Source: Plotosus lineatus (taxonomy: Eukaryota; Chordata; Actinopteri; Siluriformes; Plotosidae). From it: a stretch of DNA of 64,000 nucleotides. The stretch covers positions 16,255,001 through 16,319,000 of the forward strand of contig CM045731.1 in assembly GCA_024760905.1 (NCBI GenBank). The letters run 5' to 3'. Shown here in pieces: positions 1 through 11,594 of this stretch; the stretch's first letter is position 1; each line of letters opens with the position of its first letter. The notes under the pieces were generated by a model that was given only the letters and a program-made list of their open reading frames with translations, searched no databases and was not told the origin of the DNA. The position numbers were made by a program, and so were the translations under genes.

Positions 1-48
1 GCTTGAAACATCCTGTTGTTATTCTGAAAGTATTGCTGTTTTCTTTTA

Positions 49-84
<36 letters not shown>
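49..84. repeat. (TTA)n microsatellite
   Basis: About a dozen uninterrupted TTA/ATT trinucleotides, read directly. Confidence 0.9.
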
Positions 85-91
85 TACTATT

Positions 92-347
92 CAGTTTATT
101 TTCTGTAACCACTTAATCCTAATTAGGGTCGTGGGAAGGCTGGGGCCCATCCCAGCCGACTCTGGGTGAAGGCAGAGTCCACCCTGGACAGCTCGCCAGG
201 CCATCGCAAGGCGGAAACACGCTGACGGCTTTGCAGCTCCTCTTGTTGAAAGTCAGCATTGGTTCTTTTACATGAACCTCACACCACAGACCGTGAGAGA
301 CATGGCCGGCCTTTGATAACCCAGTTAGCTGCACTGGGGGGCTTTAG
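92..347 (-). mobile_element. SINE-1 copy, tail A, lacking the tRNA head
   Basis: On the minus strand the body reads from GGGTTATCAAAGGCCGGCCA into the tail TAATTAGGATTAAGTGGTTA. The same body and tail recur at 1672, 9443, 42298, 45403 and 53374. The tRNA-like head seen in full copies is missing, so this copy is 5' truncated. Confidence 0.8.
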
Positions 348-417
348 ACTGCTATTGATGTTTGTTTATGTTTTATCCTGTTATTTTACAAGAAATAAAA
401 TTAAATCTTAGTTCTTT

Positions 418-692
418 ACACCGGAGCCCAGTGGTTCATTAGGCTGGTGCTTATCCCCGGTTTCCGTAGCGTGAAGCAACCAGGAGCTAAACCCCGCCTG
501 GATGGGACGCTAGTCCATCGCAGATTCCCTTCCCAGTATATTTTTACTGGTACCCATTTATACTGCTGGGTGAACATAGGCACACTTGTGGTTGAGACCT
601 TGTCCAGGGGTCTTAGCACAGTGGGGGTCTAACTGAGATTCGAACACACAACCGCCCGCAAGCACCCTAACCACTACACCACCGGCCCCAAT
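418..692 (-). mobile_element. SINE-3 copy (tRNA-derived)
   Basis: The minus strand begins GGGGCCGGTGGTGTAGTGG, an A-box-like start, and has a B-box-like GTTCGAATC-type stretch about 40 nt later. The body includes TGGGTACCAGTAAAAATATA and ACTAGCGTCCCATCCAGG. A second copy in the opposite orientation lies at 54737-55020. The aligned pair defines the family; the family name is not known to me. Confidence 0.75.
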
Positions 693-760
693 CTTAAATC
701 TTAGCGCTAACGAGGGAAAAATGCTCATTATATAGAATGTATAGAGTCTGTAGACCAGAC

Positions 761-900
761 TGAGCCTGGAATGAACTTCAACTCAACCTGGACTCAACTT
801 GGGCTGAACCTGGGCTGAACTTGGACCGAATCTGGATTGGATTCAATATAGGCTGAACCTGGACTTTACCCGCACTGAATGTGGACTGATCCTGGACTTT
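761..900. repeat. Degenerate 11-12 bp tandem repeat (TGAACCTGGACT-like)
   Basis: The stretch repeats variants of TGAACCTGGACT and CTGGACTCAACT about ten times, with many substitutions. It explains the overlapping minus-strand reading frames here. I see no sign of coding. Confidence 0.55.
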
Positions 901-1134
901 CAAGTGAGGCCGTGAACAGGTTTGTTTCAGGTGCAACACAAAAGAAAACAACCTTTTCATTCTGCTGGGAAATTTGAAGGAACCTGGTGAGGTAATGTGC
1001 ATGTTTCTGGATGATGGGAGGAAACCCACCGAAGCAAAGGCGAGGCCAGGACATGTAAACTCCACACAGAAAGACCTTACATGGTCTAGCGCCAACTTCC
1101 TGTAACGCAGCAGAGCTACGGCCCGCGCCGCATT

Positions 1135-1465
1135 TCTTCTTCTTCTTCTTGTCCTTTCGGCTTTTCCCTTCAGGGGTCGCCACAGCGAATCATCTTCCTC
1201 CATCTCACCCTGTCCTCTGCATCTTTTTCTCTTACACCAACTGCCTTCATGTCCTCCTTCACCACATCCATGAATCGTCTCTTTGGTCTTCCTCTGGGCC
1301 TTCTGCCTGGTAGTTCCAACCTCAGCATCCTACTACCAATATACTCACTATCCCTCCTCTGTACATGTCCAAACCATCTCAATCTAGCCTCTCTGACTTT
1401 GTCTCCAAAATGTCTTACATGTGCTGTCCCTCTGATGTACTCATTCCTGATCCATCCATCCGTGC
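1135..1465 (-). mobile_element. LINE-A 3' fragment (reverse-transcriptase ORF C-terminus)
   Basis: The minus strand encodes a C-terminal segment with RWFGHVQRRDSEYIG, then LPGRRPRGRPKRRFMDV and ending MIRCGDP. The non-coding 3' end is GTCGCCACAGCGAATCATC in reverse complement, followed by a (GAA)n tail. Parallel fragments lie at 35775 and 58965. This is the typical 5'-truncated form of a non-LTR retrotransposon; the catalytic RT core is not in this copy. Confidence 0.85.
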
Positions 1466-1671
1466 CGCACCACCCAAAGATATATAAACACTCAACTAAG
1501 AACTCATGATATTTTATATATTCACTGAATAAATACAAAAGTAAAAGGGTGTAAATAAATGTAACATTTTAAAATACAAATAAATAATATAATATCCTTA
1601 TTTATAAATAATATAATAAGTACTATTTAGAGAATAAAATCTTAAAAGTTTTAAAATAATAATAATAATAA

Positions 1672-2016
1672 GGGTGGTGGTGGCCTGGTGGTAAAGGGCG
1701 CTGGATCGCTGCTCCAAAGGTTGGAGGTTCGAGTCCCACTCTCCACAAGGTTGTCACTGTCCCTCCAGTGCTCTTAACTGGGTTATCAAAGGCCGGTCAT
1801 GTCTCTCAATGTCCATGGTGAGAGGTTCATCTAAAAGAACCATTGCTGACTTTCGACAAGAGACGCTGCATAGGTCAGCGTGTTTCCGCCCTGCGATGGC
1901 CTGGTGAGCTGTTCAGGGTGTGCTCTGCCTTCGCTGGGTGTTGACTGGGATGGGCGTCAGCCTTCCCGCGACCCTAATTATGATTAAGCGGTTACAGAAA
2001 ATGAATGAATAAATGA
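1672..2016 (+). mobile_element. SINE-1 copy, full length, tail A
   Basis: The tRNA-like head has an A-box region (TGGCCTGGTGGTAAAGG) and a B-box (GGTTCGAGTCC). The body is followed by the L2-like tail GACCCTAATTATGATTAAGC and a (GAAT)n end. The RNA polymerase III internal promoter boxes look intact, but a free tRNA gene is excluded by the long shared body. Confidence 0.85.
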
Positions 2017-2630
2017 ATCAGTCTAAAGAAGGATACAAACACACCAAGTAAAAATCTGTGCCGTCGGTCGCAGCGATTACAAACCGTCTCCTGTATATTC
2101 TCGCCGCGATCACTCAGCCAATGGCGGTGTTTCGTAAGAAAACATAATTCAGCATGTAGCATAAAATCCACCAATGCGTCGCTGAACCTCCTCCGTGTGG
2201 AACTTCCGGCATCCTTTCTCTCCCTTCACTTTCCCTGTCTCTCTTTATTCTATTTTAACCCCAATTAACCCGAACTGTGGATTGATCTGAAACGTGCACA
2301 TGGCGTTTCCTTCCCGATGCGATACGTTTAGATAATTATTCTTTTATTTTAAACACTAAATTAATCACGTGCTTTCCTGTGTTCAAGTACATTTTACACA
2401 CACTGTTAATTTATAGATCAGAACAAAGCTAAAGCATGCATTGTTTTTTTACTTCCTGTTTTATGCCGGCCACGCCCTCTCATCCGTGCACTTATCTGAT
2501 TTGTTTATTTAATTGAGGAGTGCCACCACAACTGCTTTGAAACATCTGGCTCAGAAAATAAATGCTCTCCGAATATACGTCCGGAATATCGTCAAGAATA
2601 TCGTTCAAGCGATGATTAGCATTCATCTGA
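2017..2630. other. No recognised feature
   Basis: Unique-looking AT-rich sequence. I see no repeat match within the window and no exon-like frame. Confidence 0.5.
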
Positions 2631-2760
2631 TTTTTTTTTTTTTTTTTTTTTTTTTTTGAGGACTCAGCAGCTCGCAGATCTATTCAGTGAAAATGTTTTC
2701 TTTAGGAAGACAAATCTGGAATGTTACAAATTACCATTACTGTACCACAAGGACAGCTGG

Positions 2761-3395
2761 TCTCTCTCTCTCTCTCTCTCTCTCCCTCCCTCTTCCCCCC
2801 TCTCCCCCCCCCTCTCTCTGTGTGTTTGTGTGAGTGTGTGTGTGAGTGTGTGTGGGTGTGTGTGTTTGTGTGTGTGTTTGTGTGAGTGAGTGTGTGTTTG
2901 TGTATTTGTGTGTGTGTGTGTTTGTGTGAGTGTGTGTATGTGTGTGTTTGTGGGAGTGTGTGTATGTGTGTGTGTGTATTTGCTTGTTTGTGTTTATGTG
3001 AGTATGTGTGTGTTTGTGTGTGAGTGTGTGTATGTGTGAGTGTGTGTATGTGTGTGTGTGTGTGTGTGAGTATGTGTGTGTGTGTGTGTGTGAGTGTGTG
3101 TGAGTGAGTGTGTGTGTTTGTGTGTGTTTGTGTGAGTGAGTGTATGTGTGTGTATGTGTATGTGTGAGTGTGTGTGTTTGTGTGTGTTTGTGTGAGTGAG
3201 TGTATGTGTGTTTGTGTGAGTGAGTGTATGTGAGTGTGTGTTTGTGTATTTGCGTGTGTGTTTGTGTGAGTGTGTGTATGTGTGTGTTCGTGGGATTGTA
3301 TGTGTGTGTGTATTTGCTTGTTTGTGTTTATGTGAGTATGTTTGTGTGAGTGTGTATGTGTGTGTGAGTGTGTGCATGTGTGTTTGTGTATGTAG
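2761..3395. repeat. (CT)n followed by long GT-rich compound microsatellite
   Basis: About 25 bp of (CT)n passes into CT/CCC-rich sequence and then about 570 bp of GT repeats interrupted by GTGAGTG, GTGTTTG and GTATG blocks. The interruptions recur in order, which suggests segmental duplication within the array. Long frames on both strands here are translations of the repeat. Confidence 0.9.
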
Positions 3396-3989
3396 TATAC
3401 GATCCCTTGTTATTAAAAGCACTATTATTAAAATGTTCTGAATTTTGATGACTGAATTATTAATTAGCGTTGGTTTTTGTAACCCAGTTTACTGCGTTGT
3501 TGATATTTACGAATAACTGTTCTGCAGCGGGTGACGTGTAATTAATCAGAATATTTCAGATGATTTAAGGTCAGTTTATTCAGGTTTCATTCCGTGTTCA
3601 CATTGTTAATCTTTTATTATGACCTGCTTTCGTAATCCATGTTTCGTCCCTTGAGAAGTGGACTCTATGAAGGGTTGAGAGCCGCAACAGAACCAGGTGA
3701 TATTTTGACGGCTGTGAATAAGGTTCACGGTGCCAGAATGGGTCCCTTCATTATCCTTCTGACTCTGAATCATATCATCAGCATTTTTCCTGATTTATTT
3801 TTGATAATGCAAAAACTTTTCAGTCATTTTTCTTGAAGTACTCTTGCTGGCTAGAATACTCTGGTTCTCAGCCCTCCAGTTATTATTAGGTATAAATGAT
3901 TACACCAGGACATCGTGAATTTATGCACATTAACCATCAATCTACTATAATAATAAAATCATAATGATTCCTTAATTAATTTAGTTACA

Positions 3990-4300
3990 CTCACAACAAG
4001 AAGGTCCTGACTTCGAGCTCCAGGCTCAGGCGTTTCTGTGTGGTGTTCACATCTCTTCCCTGGGCTTGTCTGGGTTTCCTCTGGGTACTTTGGTTTCCTC
4101 CTACAATTCAAAGACTTGCACATTTGTCTGTTCCATATTGACCCTCGGTGTGGATGTGAGTGTTAATGGTTGTATACGTGTTGGTCCTGAGATAGTCATG
4201 TGAGCTGTTCAGGGAATACCCTGCTTTTGACAAGTGTTGGCGGAGATAGGCTACAACTTTCATGTGACCTTAGTACAATTAATCAGTTTGGTAAATGAGT
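3990..4300 (+). mobile_element. SINE-2 copy
   Basis: A diverged head (AAGGTCCTGACTTCGAGCTCC resembles the B-box region) is followed by CTGGGTACTTTGGTTTCCTC and a tail with ATTAATCAGTTTGG. The order matches the other SINE-2 copies in the window. Confidence 0.65.
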
Positions 4301-4393
4301 GTAGTGTGAGTGAGAGAGTGTAGACCTGCATGTTGATGTCTATATTTATACAATTATTGGCAACACGACTGAGTACTACAGTCATGGAATATA

Positions 4394-5764
4394 CAGTGCA
4401 GACACTCCCCGACTTACATTCATCCGTTTTACGTTTTTTTGATTTTACGGGTTTTTAAAAAAAAAAAAAAGTTTGAGTTTAGACGTACCTACGTAGTACG
4501 CTGATGTAATGACGTAATGATGCTGTGTCCACTGTTTACAAATGACAGACTGAACGTGCCCCTCCTTTTCCCAGTTCAGTTATATATATATATATATCAG
4601 TTATATAGCATTGTATAGTGTGTTACCCTTGTGTTAAGACGTTGTCTCTGTGATCTTTGTGTTTACACTGTTTTGCGGACTTTTGTAACCCTAAGCAAAT
4701 GGATGGTCAGAAGCGTAAGCCTACTAGCATGGGTGCAAGTCTCATACACAGAGATGAATTAACCATCTGCTCGGATCGGCGCAATTTACCATGCATACTC
4801 AGTTAAGCAAAGAGAGTTGTAAAATGAATTAAAACCCGAATCCAGAAATGAAAGAGAACTCTCTGCTCTGCTGGTGATTCACATCAGTGCAGGCTGAGTA
4901 CTAAACAAGTTCAACGGTGTCCTTACTCACTTGAAACACTGGAAGTCCGTATAACCCGCCTTTAAGCACAGCAAGTGCACTACTTTCGGTATTGAGCACC
5001 TCACATGTTGTAAGCGTTGAGTCGCTGTTTTAAACTTCATGTAAAGGGAGTCGGCTTAGCTTCATGTAAAGTGATCATCCGTCGACCATCGGAACCATTT
5101 ACAAGCAGAAAGATCGCATCATAGAGAATGTTAAAGGTTATATTTGATACTGTATTTGATATTTGAGGAGTGAATTTGATTAAAATTTATCAATTTGAAA
5201 TTATTTTGCTTGAGTTTAATTGATTTGAAATTAATGTTGATATTATTTTACAATGTTATGTTTATAATAATTGATTTAGGGGTGTTTTATGAGATACGGT
5301 AATGGTATTTATGGATGTATAGTACAGTATGAGCGTCGGCAGTGGTGGTCTAGTGGATAGGGCAAAAGATTGCTGATCCTAAGGTTGGGGGTTCGAGTCC
5401 CCACAGGGTTGTCACTTTCCCCCCAGTGCAGCTAACTGGGTTATCAAAGGCAGGCCATGTCTCTCACTGTCTATGGTGAGAGGCATGTAAAAGAACCATT
5501 GCTGACTTTCGTAAAGAATCGGCTGGAAAGCCATCAACGTGTTTCTGTCCCTTGTTAAAGGGTTGTGACAGGAAGGGCATCCAACGTAAAAACCTCTGCC
5601 AAATCAAATGTGGTGACTCCCGAGAAAGGGAAAAAAGCCGAAAGGAAAAAAAGAAGTACAGTATGAGCGTGATATGTCACATGTCACTGTAACAACTTAC
5701 GTTCACTTTCAACTTGCGTTTGGCTGTCTGGAACCAATTAAAAACGTAAGTCGGGGAGCATCTG
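4394..5764 (+). mobile_element. Tigger/pogo-like DNA transposon, decayed, with nested SINE-1
   Basis: The left end reads CAGTGCAGACACTCCCCGAC and the right end is the near reverse complement (GTAAGTCGGGGAGCATCTG). Both are flanked by TA (4392-4393, 5765-5766), the target duplication of Tc1/mariner/pogo elements. A short frame near 4699 beginning MDGQKRKP resembles the N-terminal start of pogo-type transposases but stops soon after. SINE-1 inserted at 5338. The element is far below autonomous length. Confidence 0.7.
5338..5655 (+). mobile_element. SINE-1 copy, full length, tail B
   Basis: The head has TGGTCTAGTGGATAGGGC and the B-box GGTTCGAGTCC. The body is shared with other SINE-1 copies up to GTGTTTCTGTCC. 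It then switches to tail B (GGGTTGTGACAGGAAGGGCA) and ends GAAAAAGCCGAAAGG-like plus A/GAA-rich sequence. It is nested in the Tigger-like element. Confidence 0.85.
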
Positions 5765-6084
5765 TAGATGGTTATCCTGTGTCCTGTCCAAAGTCTCCAT
5801 GTGGCCATCACAGAAAACCTAATAAGGCTGCAGCATCAATGATAGGCTGACCCTGATTTATCATTAATATAGACACGGAAGCCTAAAAGTAGAGACTCCT
5901 ACACCACAGAATAAAAAGAGAATGTTACTTACTGTAGAAGGAAGACCAGACCGACTTGCAGGTAAATAAATGTTCTGAAATCAGAAGCTTTACAGAACAT
6001 GAACTAGTTAAACGGATCATTAAACTAACAAGAGGTGATAAGAACAAAAGTGGAAATCAGGAGCGGAAAACGCAAACTCGGGGT

Positions 6085-6615
6085 TCCCAAGTGGTGCATC
6101 AGCAAGGCATATGATTATTAATCCAGAAATCGCAATTTGAATCCAATTTTTGTTTTTTTGAAGAAAAATTCTGGGAGCTCACTGACAAGGTCCATGACTA
6201 TCAACACGAAGAACACCGGCACAAATTTGGGTTAATCTGACAGCCGTCCATGGCTGGGAGTCTATAGGAGCAAATTGGCCAAGCTCTCATGGGATGCTGG
6301 GATGGCATACACTCGATTTCCTGTCACTCACAGCGATCGCCAATGAATCATTGGCATCTATGGGCTCAATCGTATGAGGGGGTGGATAGGACTTTCAATG
6401 CGGGTGTGTTAGACCGCCCCAAATATACATGCGCCTCAGTTCAAAAAGCGGCGGGTTTCTAGCATCGCATGTCATGGAGGTGGCAAGTGCATGCTTTCGC
6501 CCCTCCATGGTCAGTGGTGGTAGTGTGATAGGGAAGGGAATACGTACCTGAGGGGTGGGAATCGGATATGACTAAATTAGGGGGAAAAATGGCGGGAAAT
6601 CCCAAAAAACAAACA
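6085..6615 (+). mobile_element. SINE-4 copy (tRNA-like head, long body)
   Basis: It starts GGGTTCCCAAGTGGTGCATC with a B-box-like TTTGAATCCAA. The body carries TTGGCCAAGCTCTCATGGGA and CATGCGCCTCAGTT. The body is found again in reverse at 33425-33680, which shows it is a dispersed repeat. Family name uncertain. Confidence 0.65.
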
Positions 6616-6827
6616 AAAACATCACAAATTCAGTTGGAGACACCTATCAAGAGACATCGATCACGAGTCCCATTTTTGGGTAGTGCTTAAATTTTGGGTC
6701 TTTTTCTATCCACCGGTGACGGGAACAACCATCAGACAGCCATGGTTTAAAATAAATGTTGTAGGCTACATGTTTGCACATCTCCCAGAAATTCTGAATG
6801 CTCCCAAACTGCAGAAACACTGATGTG

Positions 6828-6832
<5 letters not shown>

Positions 6833-6870
<38 letters not shown>
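6833..6870. repeat. (GA)n microsatellite
   Basis: Uninterrupted AG dinucleotides just upstream of the CpG-rich block. Confidence 0.9.
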
Positions 6871-6876
<6 letters not shown>

Positions 6877-7029
6877 TAAATCTGTTCTTTTAATAGTCTT
6901 CCTCTGTCCTCTTGGAGGGCAGGCTTTTATTTTTGGGAACTGGGTTGCTTTAGGTGTTGGAGAGAGTGCCTGGGAAATAGTGGAAGGATGTTAGGAGCCT
7001 AGTTGCCATGACTACCAGCAAAGAGGGAC

Positions 7030-7414
7030 AGGAGTTTGTAGCGGTGGATTCGGGAGCGCGCACTAGAGACACGAGCAGCGATTTCGACGCGCGGGAGCGC
7101 GCAGCAGCAGCAGCACTGCTTTTTTGCCAGCGGTGTCGGAACCTGCGCGGTCGGGAGCGCGCAAACGAGCTGGGCTTGCTGAGCGCCGGTGGCCGGTCGA
7201 CGTCGGACGCGGAATAGAGAGAATCCGGACGACGGGGATTTTAGTTTCGTCGTTTTTTTTTCTTTTGTTTTTTTTGTTTTTTTTTTTTTTTTTTTTTTTT
7301 TTTGTAGATGAGGTTAAAACCGCGCGTGAATACCGACGGCCTGGTACGTGCGTCTCAAAAAATCCTTCTATTGATTTATATATTTATATCGAGCAGGAAG
7401 GAAGACGAGTCACA

Positions 7415-7459
<45 letters not shown>

Positions 7460-7580
7460 CTCTCTGTTTTTATTGGTCTGTGTATCAGATTTCTGTGCGC
7501 GTTTCGCTTCCCGAACGTGATTTCCTGCGATCTGAGACACTTCGGTGAAAACTGTGGATTATTCAAACTGCATCGTCATT
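7030..7580 (+). promoter_or_regulatory. scml4: CpG-rich block, probable scml4 promoter and 5' untranslated exon
   Basis: From about 7040 to 7250 CpG is very frequent (repeated GAGCGCGC, GTCGACGTCGG, CGGACGACGG), unlike the CpG-poor surroundings. Weaker CpG density continues to about 7580 after a poly(T) tract and a (CT)n run. It lies about 3.5-4 kb upstream of the first recognisable scml4 exon and on the same strand, as expected for a CpG-island promoter. Donor-like sites occur at 7344 (GTACGTG) and 7631 (GTGAGA). I cannot fix the transcription start or the exon end. Upstream ATGs at 7008 and 7308 open short frames with no recognised similarity. The assignment is inference from position and composition. 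Confidence 0.5.
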
Positions 7581-7777
7581 AAAGGATTTTATTACCGTTA
7601 TAAATAATAAATAATATAATTATAATAATCGGTGAGATGGAGTGGGAAAGACCGAATCAGCACGTGAAAGGTGATGACGCACAGGTGTTTCCAAACTTAT
7701 CCATCATTTTATATTACATCCTGCCTTCTATCCCACATATGATATATTCATATACACATGGCATGCATTCTTCTTCT

Positions 7778-7778
7778 C

Positions 7779-7813
<35 letters not shown>

Positions 7814-8184
7814 TTGCTAAAAATATATGCAGTTTTTTTTTTAATTATTTTAGATTTATATTCATGTACAGGCGTCCTCCATCATCATCGTCATAATCAT
7901 CATCATCATCATCATCATCACCATTTATATATACTGTATGTATGTGCTTATATGCATAAATATATACACTGTACATATATTGCTTTTGCCAGGATGCTGA
8001 GCATAAACATGTTTGAGATGGGATCTGGTGTTAAAGTGTATTTCTATCATTTACACTGTCTTCTAAATTAATGTGATAAATGTACCATGTATTTATATAT
8101 TTATTATTTATTCAGCATTGAAAACAAAACATGTGTATTAAATATGATTTATATGTAAAAATGTTATTGCATTACAAAATATTC

Positions 8185-8250
<66 letters not shown>

Positions 8251-8251
8251 G
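7778..8251. repeat. Cluster of (AAT)n, (CAT)n and (TTA)n microsatellites
   Basis: (AAT)n at about 7778-7809, (CAT)n at about 7890-7920 and (TTA)n at about 8187-8251, separated by AT-rich sequence. No exon seen. Confidence 0.85.
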
Positions 8252-8466
8252 TTGTATAGAAGCCTATTAAAGCCTAGTAATGTGCCCAGATCTGTTTATT
8301 ATCGAATCACGCGTGTAATAATATAATTTGTCAACTCATCTACAAATACACACAATAAAACATTTGTTAAGCATTTTGTTTGTCAAATACAGCCGTGATA
8401 TCATAAATATTCTTGGCATTTTTGTGAGGCACTTGCATGAGGAGCACTTAGTTGAAAGTGATGGAG

Positions 8467-8582
8467 AGGAAGAGAGAGAGAGAGAGAGAGAGAGACGAGG
8501 GAAGCCGTCCATCAGGGATCCGGAGGCCAGGCACCGCAGCAGTGGGGGGAGGGGTGGAAACAAGTGAGGGATGGGGGAGGGG

Positions 8583-8621
<39 letters not shown>
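8467..8621. repeat. Two (GA)n microsatellites
   Basis: (AG)n runs at 8468-8495 and 8586-8621 flank about 90 bp of GC-richer sequence. Confidence 0.85.
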
Positions 8622-8622
<1 letters not shown>

Positions 8623-8649
8623 TCTAGACACCATGGCGTTTCTACTTTA

Positions 8650-9240
8650 ACTACTTTGTCCAAGCTTTTGAATAAATGTTAAATTCCATCAAAGCCTAAC
8701 GTGCTTTTATTCCTTGCTTTGGTTTGGTTCTAAGTTTATCACGCAGTCTTTGCATGGCGGTAATTGGTACATTTGCATGGCGGTAATTGGCTCATTTAGA
8801 TGGCGGTAATTGATGGCGATGGCGTGCAGGTTATAGTGTTGGTGGTCATGCTGTGATGCTTTGGTTTCGGTGTTAAAACCTGCTGTGTGTCTGCTTTCCT
8901 GTCACTCACTGTGGTTCGGTGCTTCCTTTAGTTCATACTGTTAACAAACTGCACCGTTTGAAGTGATATGATTTCATCTGTGATGATGGTGGTGATGATG
9001 ATGATGATGATGATGTTATGATCACAGCACTGAAACTTCCATTTGTTTGTGTTTTATATTCAGTTATTTATATTTTACACAGCAACACTTCTTCAAGAGT
9101 CTTGATTCTGATTGGATATTTTCCCCGTGATGTATAATTGATGGCGTGTGGAAAATGATATTGACGTAGTCGTCTCCTCTTACTCAGCAATCAGGGTTTA
9201 GGCAGCAGTTACTGATTAATTCATATTAGTTAATGTATGT
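8650..9240. other. Intron-like sequence with short GGCGGTAATTGG repeats
   Basis: Three copies of a TGCATGGCGGTAATTGG-like unit lie between about 8752 and 8815, and a (GAT)n run lies near 8990-9014. Nothing else recognised. Confidence 0.5.
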
Positions 9241-9442
9241 GAGGCTTTTTTACTTGTGGTCTTGCGGTTAGCACATCCACCTCTCAGCAAGAACATCCTG
9301 GCTTGGACTTCCGGGCTCGGAGATGGTTGTTCTGCGTGGGGTTTGTACGTTCTCTCAGCGTGCTTGCCTGGATTTCTCAGACCACCCAAAGACATACATA
9401 TGAGGCCAACTGACTGATGTAAATTGCCCCAAGGTGTAAGTC

Positions 9443-9771
9443 CATTCATTCATTTTCTGTAACTGATTAATCCTAGGGTCGCGGGGAGGCTGGCGCCCAT
9501 CCCAGCTGACTCCGGGCGAGGGCAGAGTACACCCTGGTCAGCTTGCCAGGCCATTGCAGGGCGGAAACACGCTAACAGCTATGCAGATACTCTTGTCGGA
9601 AGTCAGCAATGGTTCACCATAGACAGTGAGAGACATGACCGGCCTTTGATAACCCAGTTAGCTGCACTGGGGGGGACGGGGGGACGGTGACAACCCGTTG
9701 AGAGTGGGGCTCGAACTCCCAACCTTAGGATCAGTGATCCAGCACCTTTACCACCAGGCCACCACTGCCCA
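9443..9771 (-). mobile_element. SINE-1 copy, full length, tail A
   Basis: The minus strand reads from GGGCAGTGGTGGCCTGGTGG through the body to the L2-like tail ending at the TTCATTCATTTTC side (9443). A-box and B-box are recognisable, although the B-box is mutated (GGTTGGGAGTTCGAGC region). Confidence 0.85.
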
Positions 9772-10309
9772 GGTGTAAGTGTGAGTGTGAATAATTATGT
9801 CGGCGTTAGATCTGAGATAGATTGGTGAGCTCTTTAACAGCGTCTTCACCCAGAGTCGGCTGGGATAGGCTTCTGCTTGCCTTTGACCATAGTAGGATAA
9901 AGCAGTTTGATAAACGAATGAATGTGTGTACTGAAGATAAATTTATTTTCTTCACCAAGGAGGTTGTGTTTTACCGTTGGTTTGTGCGTTTGTTTGCTCG
10001 ATTATGCAAAAAGATTTGTGCGGATTCTGATAAAATTTGAGCCAGAGGCGGAGCTTCGGACAAGAAACACTCACTTAGATTTTGGAGATGATTCAGATTA
10101 AAGTCAAGGTAGAGGATTTTTAAAAAAGTAGTTACAGTATTTATTACATTTTTGTTCATATGCTGTAGGCGATTGTTGGGCTTGGCAGAGGTTTGCGCTC
10201 TTGCATGCTCTTGTTTTCTAGAAAATCATTCTTTTGACATCGATAGATCGCAATTGTTCTTATTCCATTCATTTATTCTTTCATTTTCACTGGCATCCAT
10301 ACCATGGCA

Positions 10310-10658
10310 TCATTTTCATCATCATTCATTTTCTGTAACCGCTTAACCCTAATAAGGGTCACGGGAAGGCTGGAACCCAGCTCAGTCCACTCCAGGAGAA
10401 GGCGGGGTACATCCTGACCAGCTTGCCACGCCATTACAGGGTTGTATTACATACAGCCAATTATACTCACAGCAAGGGGCGATTTGGAACAGCCTATTAG
10501 CCTACTGTGCATGTTTTTGGACTGTGGGAGGAAACCCACGGAGGCACGAGAAAAACACAGTCTTCATACAGAAACGCCCGGGCTGAGCCCAGCACGTCAA
10601 CCCAGGTCATCTGTGCTGTGAGGCAGATGTGGTAACCACTGCGCCAACCTACCGCCTT
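10310..10658 (-). mobile_element. SINE-2 copy
   Basis: The tail at the left end (CATTTTCTGTAACCGCTTAA) and the head at the right end (GTGGTTACCACATCTGCC on the minus strand) bracket the shared body with GGGTTTCCTCCCACAGTCC. It lies in the first scml4 intron if the promoter call is right. Confidence 0.75.
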
Positions 10659-10702
10659 TCTTATACCATGTGTTATAATTTTTTTATAATACTACATATT
10701 TG

Positions 10703-10704
10703 GG

Positions 10705-10788
<84 letters not shown>
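10703..10788. repeat. (TA)n microsatellite, two blocks
   Basis: Two long TA runs separated by ACATTATTTT. Confidence 0.9.
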
Positions 10789-10789
<1 letters not shown>

Positions 10790-10957
10790 ATATATCTTCA
10801 ACATTGCACCTTGTAACACGCAGCCTTTGCAATTACGTACACAGAAAGGACACATCATTATATGTCTCATAAACCATTAAAAATCTGTTGTCCTTCCTGG
10901 TCCATTAACATGGATATATTTGACTGCTCCGTTCAGTGCATGCATTATTCTTATCTG

Positions 10958-10960
<3 letters not shown>

Positions 10961-11004
<44 letters not shown>
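10961..11004 (+). repeat. (CT)n(CA)n tract at the first coding-exon acceptor
   Basis: A (CT)n run passes into (CA)n only 11 bases before the AG at 11014-11015. The polypyrimidine tract of the scml4 acceptor is therefore itself a microsatellite. Confidence 0.8.
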
Positions 11005-11015
11005 TGTGATTTCAG

Positions 11016-11242
11016 GTCTGATGAGTATTCCTACAGCAGCATCTGGACAGACAGGGGGTGGAGACATGCAGTCACCTGGGGCAATAAGCCCCTCCTTCCT
11101 TCCACCCTCAACCGGAAAGGTTCCGGGTCGCAAGAGGGGAAGGCCGCCACTCAAAAGGCATCCGGAGTATCAGAATCGCTACCCAGAATCCCTCCCTCCC
11201 ATCAAAGTGCCTAAGAAGAGAGGGAGGAAGCCTGGATTCAAG
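11016..11242 (+). CDS. scml4: scml4 coding exon 1 (start codon, AT-hook-like motifs)
   Basis: Acceptor TTTCAG at 11010-11015 and donor AAG|GTCAGC at 11242/11243. Two in-frame ATGs exist: 11021 (MSIPTAASG...) and 11066 (MQSPGAISP...). I prefer 11066, which lies closer to the start of mammalian SCML4 and gives a 395-residue product; 11021 would give 410. The exon encodes GRKRGRPP and KKRGRKPGFK, two basic AT-hook-like blocks expected to touch the DNA minor groove. It ends in phase 0. The upstream exon was not recognised. The (TG)n tract starts 11 bases past the donor. Confidence 0.85.
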
Positions 11243-11250
11243 GTCAGCAT

Positions 11251-11253
<3 letters not shown>

Positions 11254-11310
<57 letters not shown>

Positions 11311-11409
11311 CTATAATTCACTTTTGAGTAAATGAATCATTTTTGTTTTGGGGGCGATATCCAGATACTTGGAAACACATTGTTTCCCTTTCAAGATTGG
11401 AAGAAAGGG

Positions 11410-11465
<56 letters not shown>
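11254..11465. repeat. Two (TG)n microsatellites just inside the intron
   Basis: TG runs at about 11253-11307 and 11412-11465, the first starting 11 nt after the exon 1 donor. Confidence 0.9.
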
Positions 11466-11467
<2 letters not shown>

Positions 11468-11594
11468 TTTCACAATGACTGATGTATCTGCAGTCTACTG
11501 CTGTAGTGAGTTATTTTTAGCCACATGTCTGCAAGCTTCATACTACCGCTGCAGATCCTTCCAGTCGAAAGAGCGGAAATAAGCGAGACACACC

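Noticed and set aside
1672..1745. tRNA gene with A-box and B-box; likewise at the heads of the other SINE copies
   Set aside because: The heads lack a full cloverleaf and are always followed by the same SINE body, so they are SINE promoters and not tRNA genes.
7124..7582. 152-codon plus-strand frame in the CpG block
   Set aside because: It runs through poly(T) and (CT)n tracts, has no recognisable domain and cannot join exon 11016 in a supported way.
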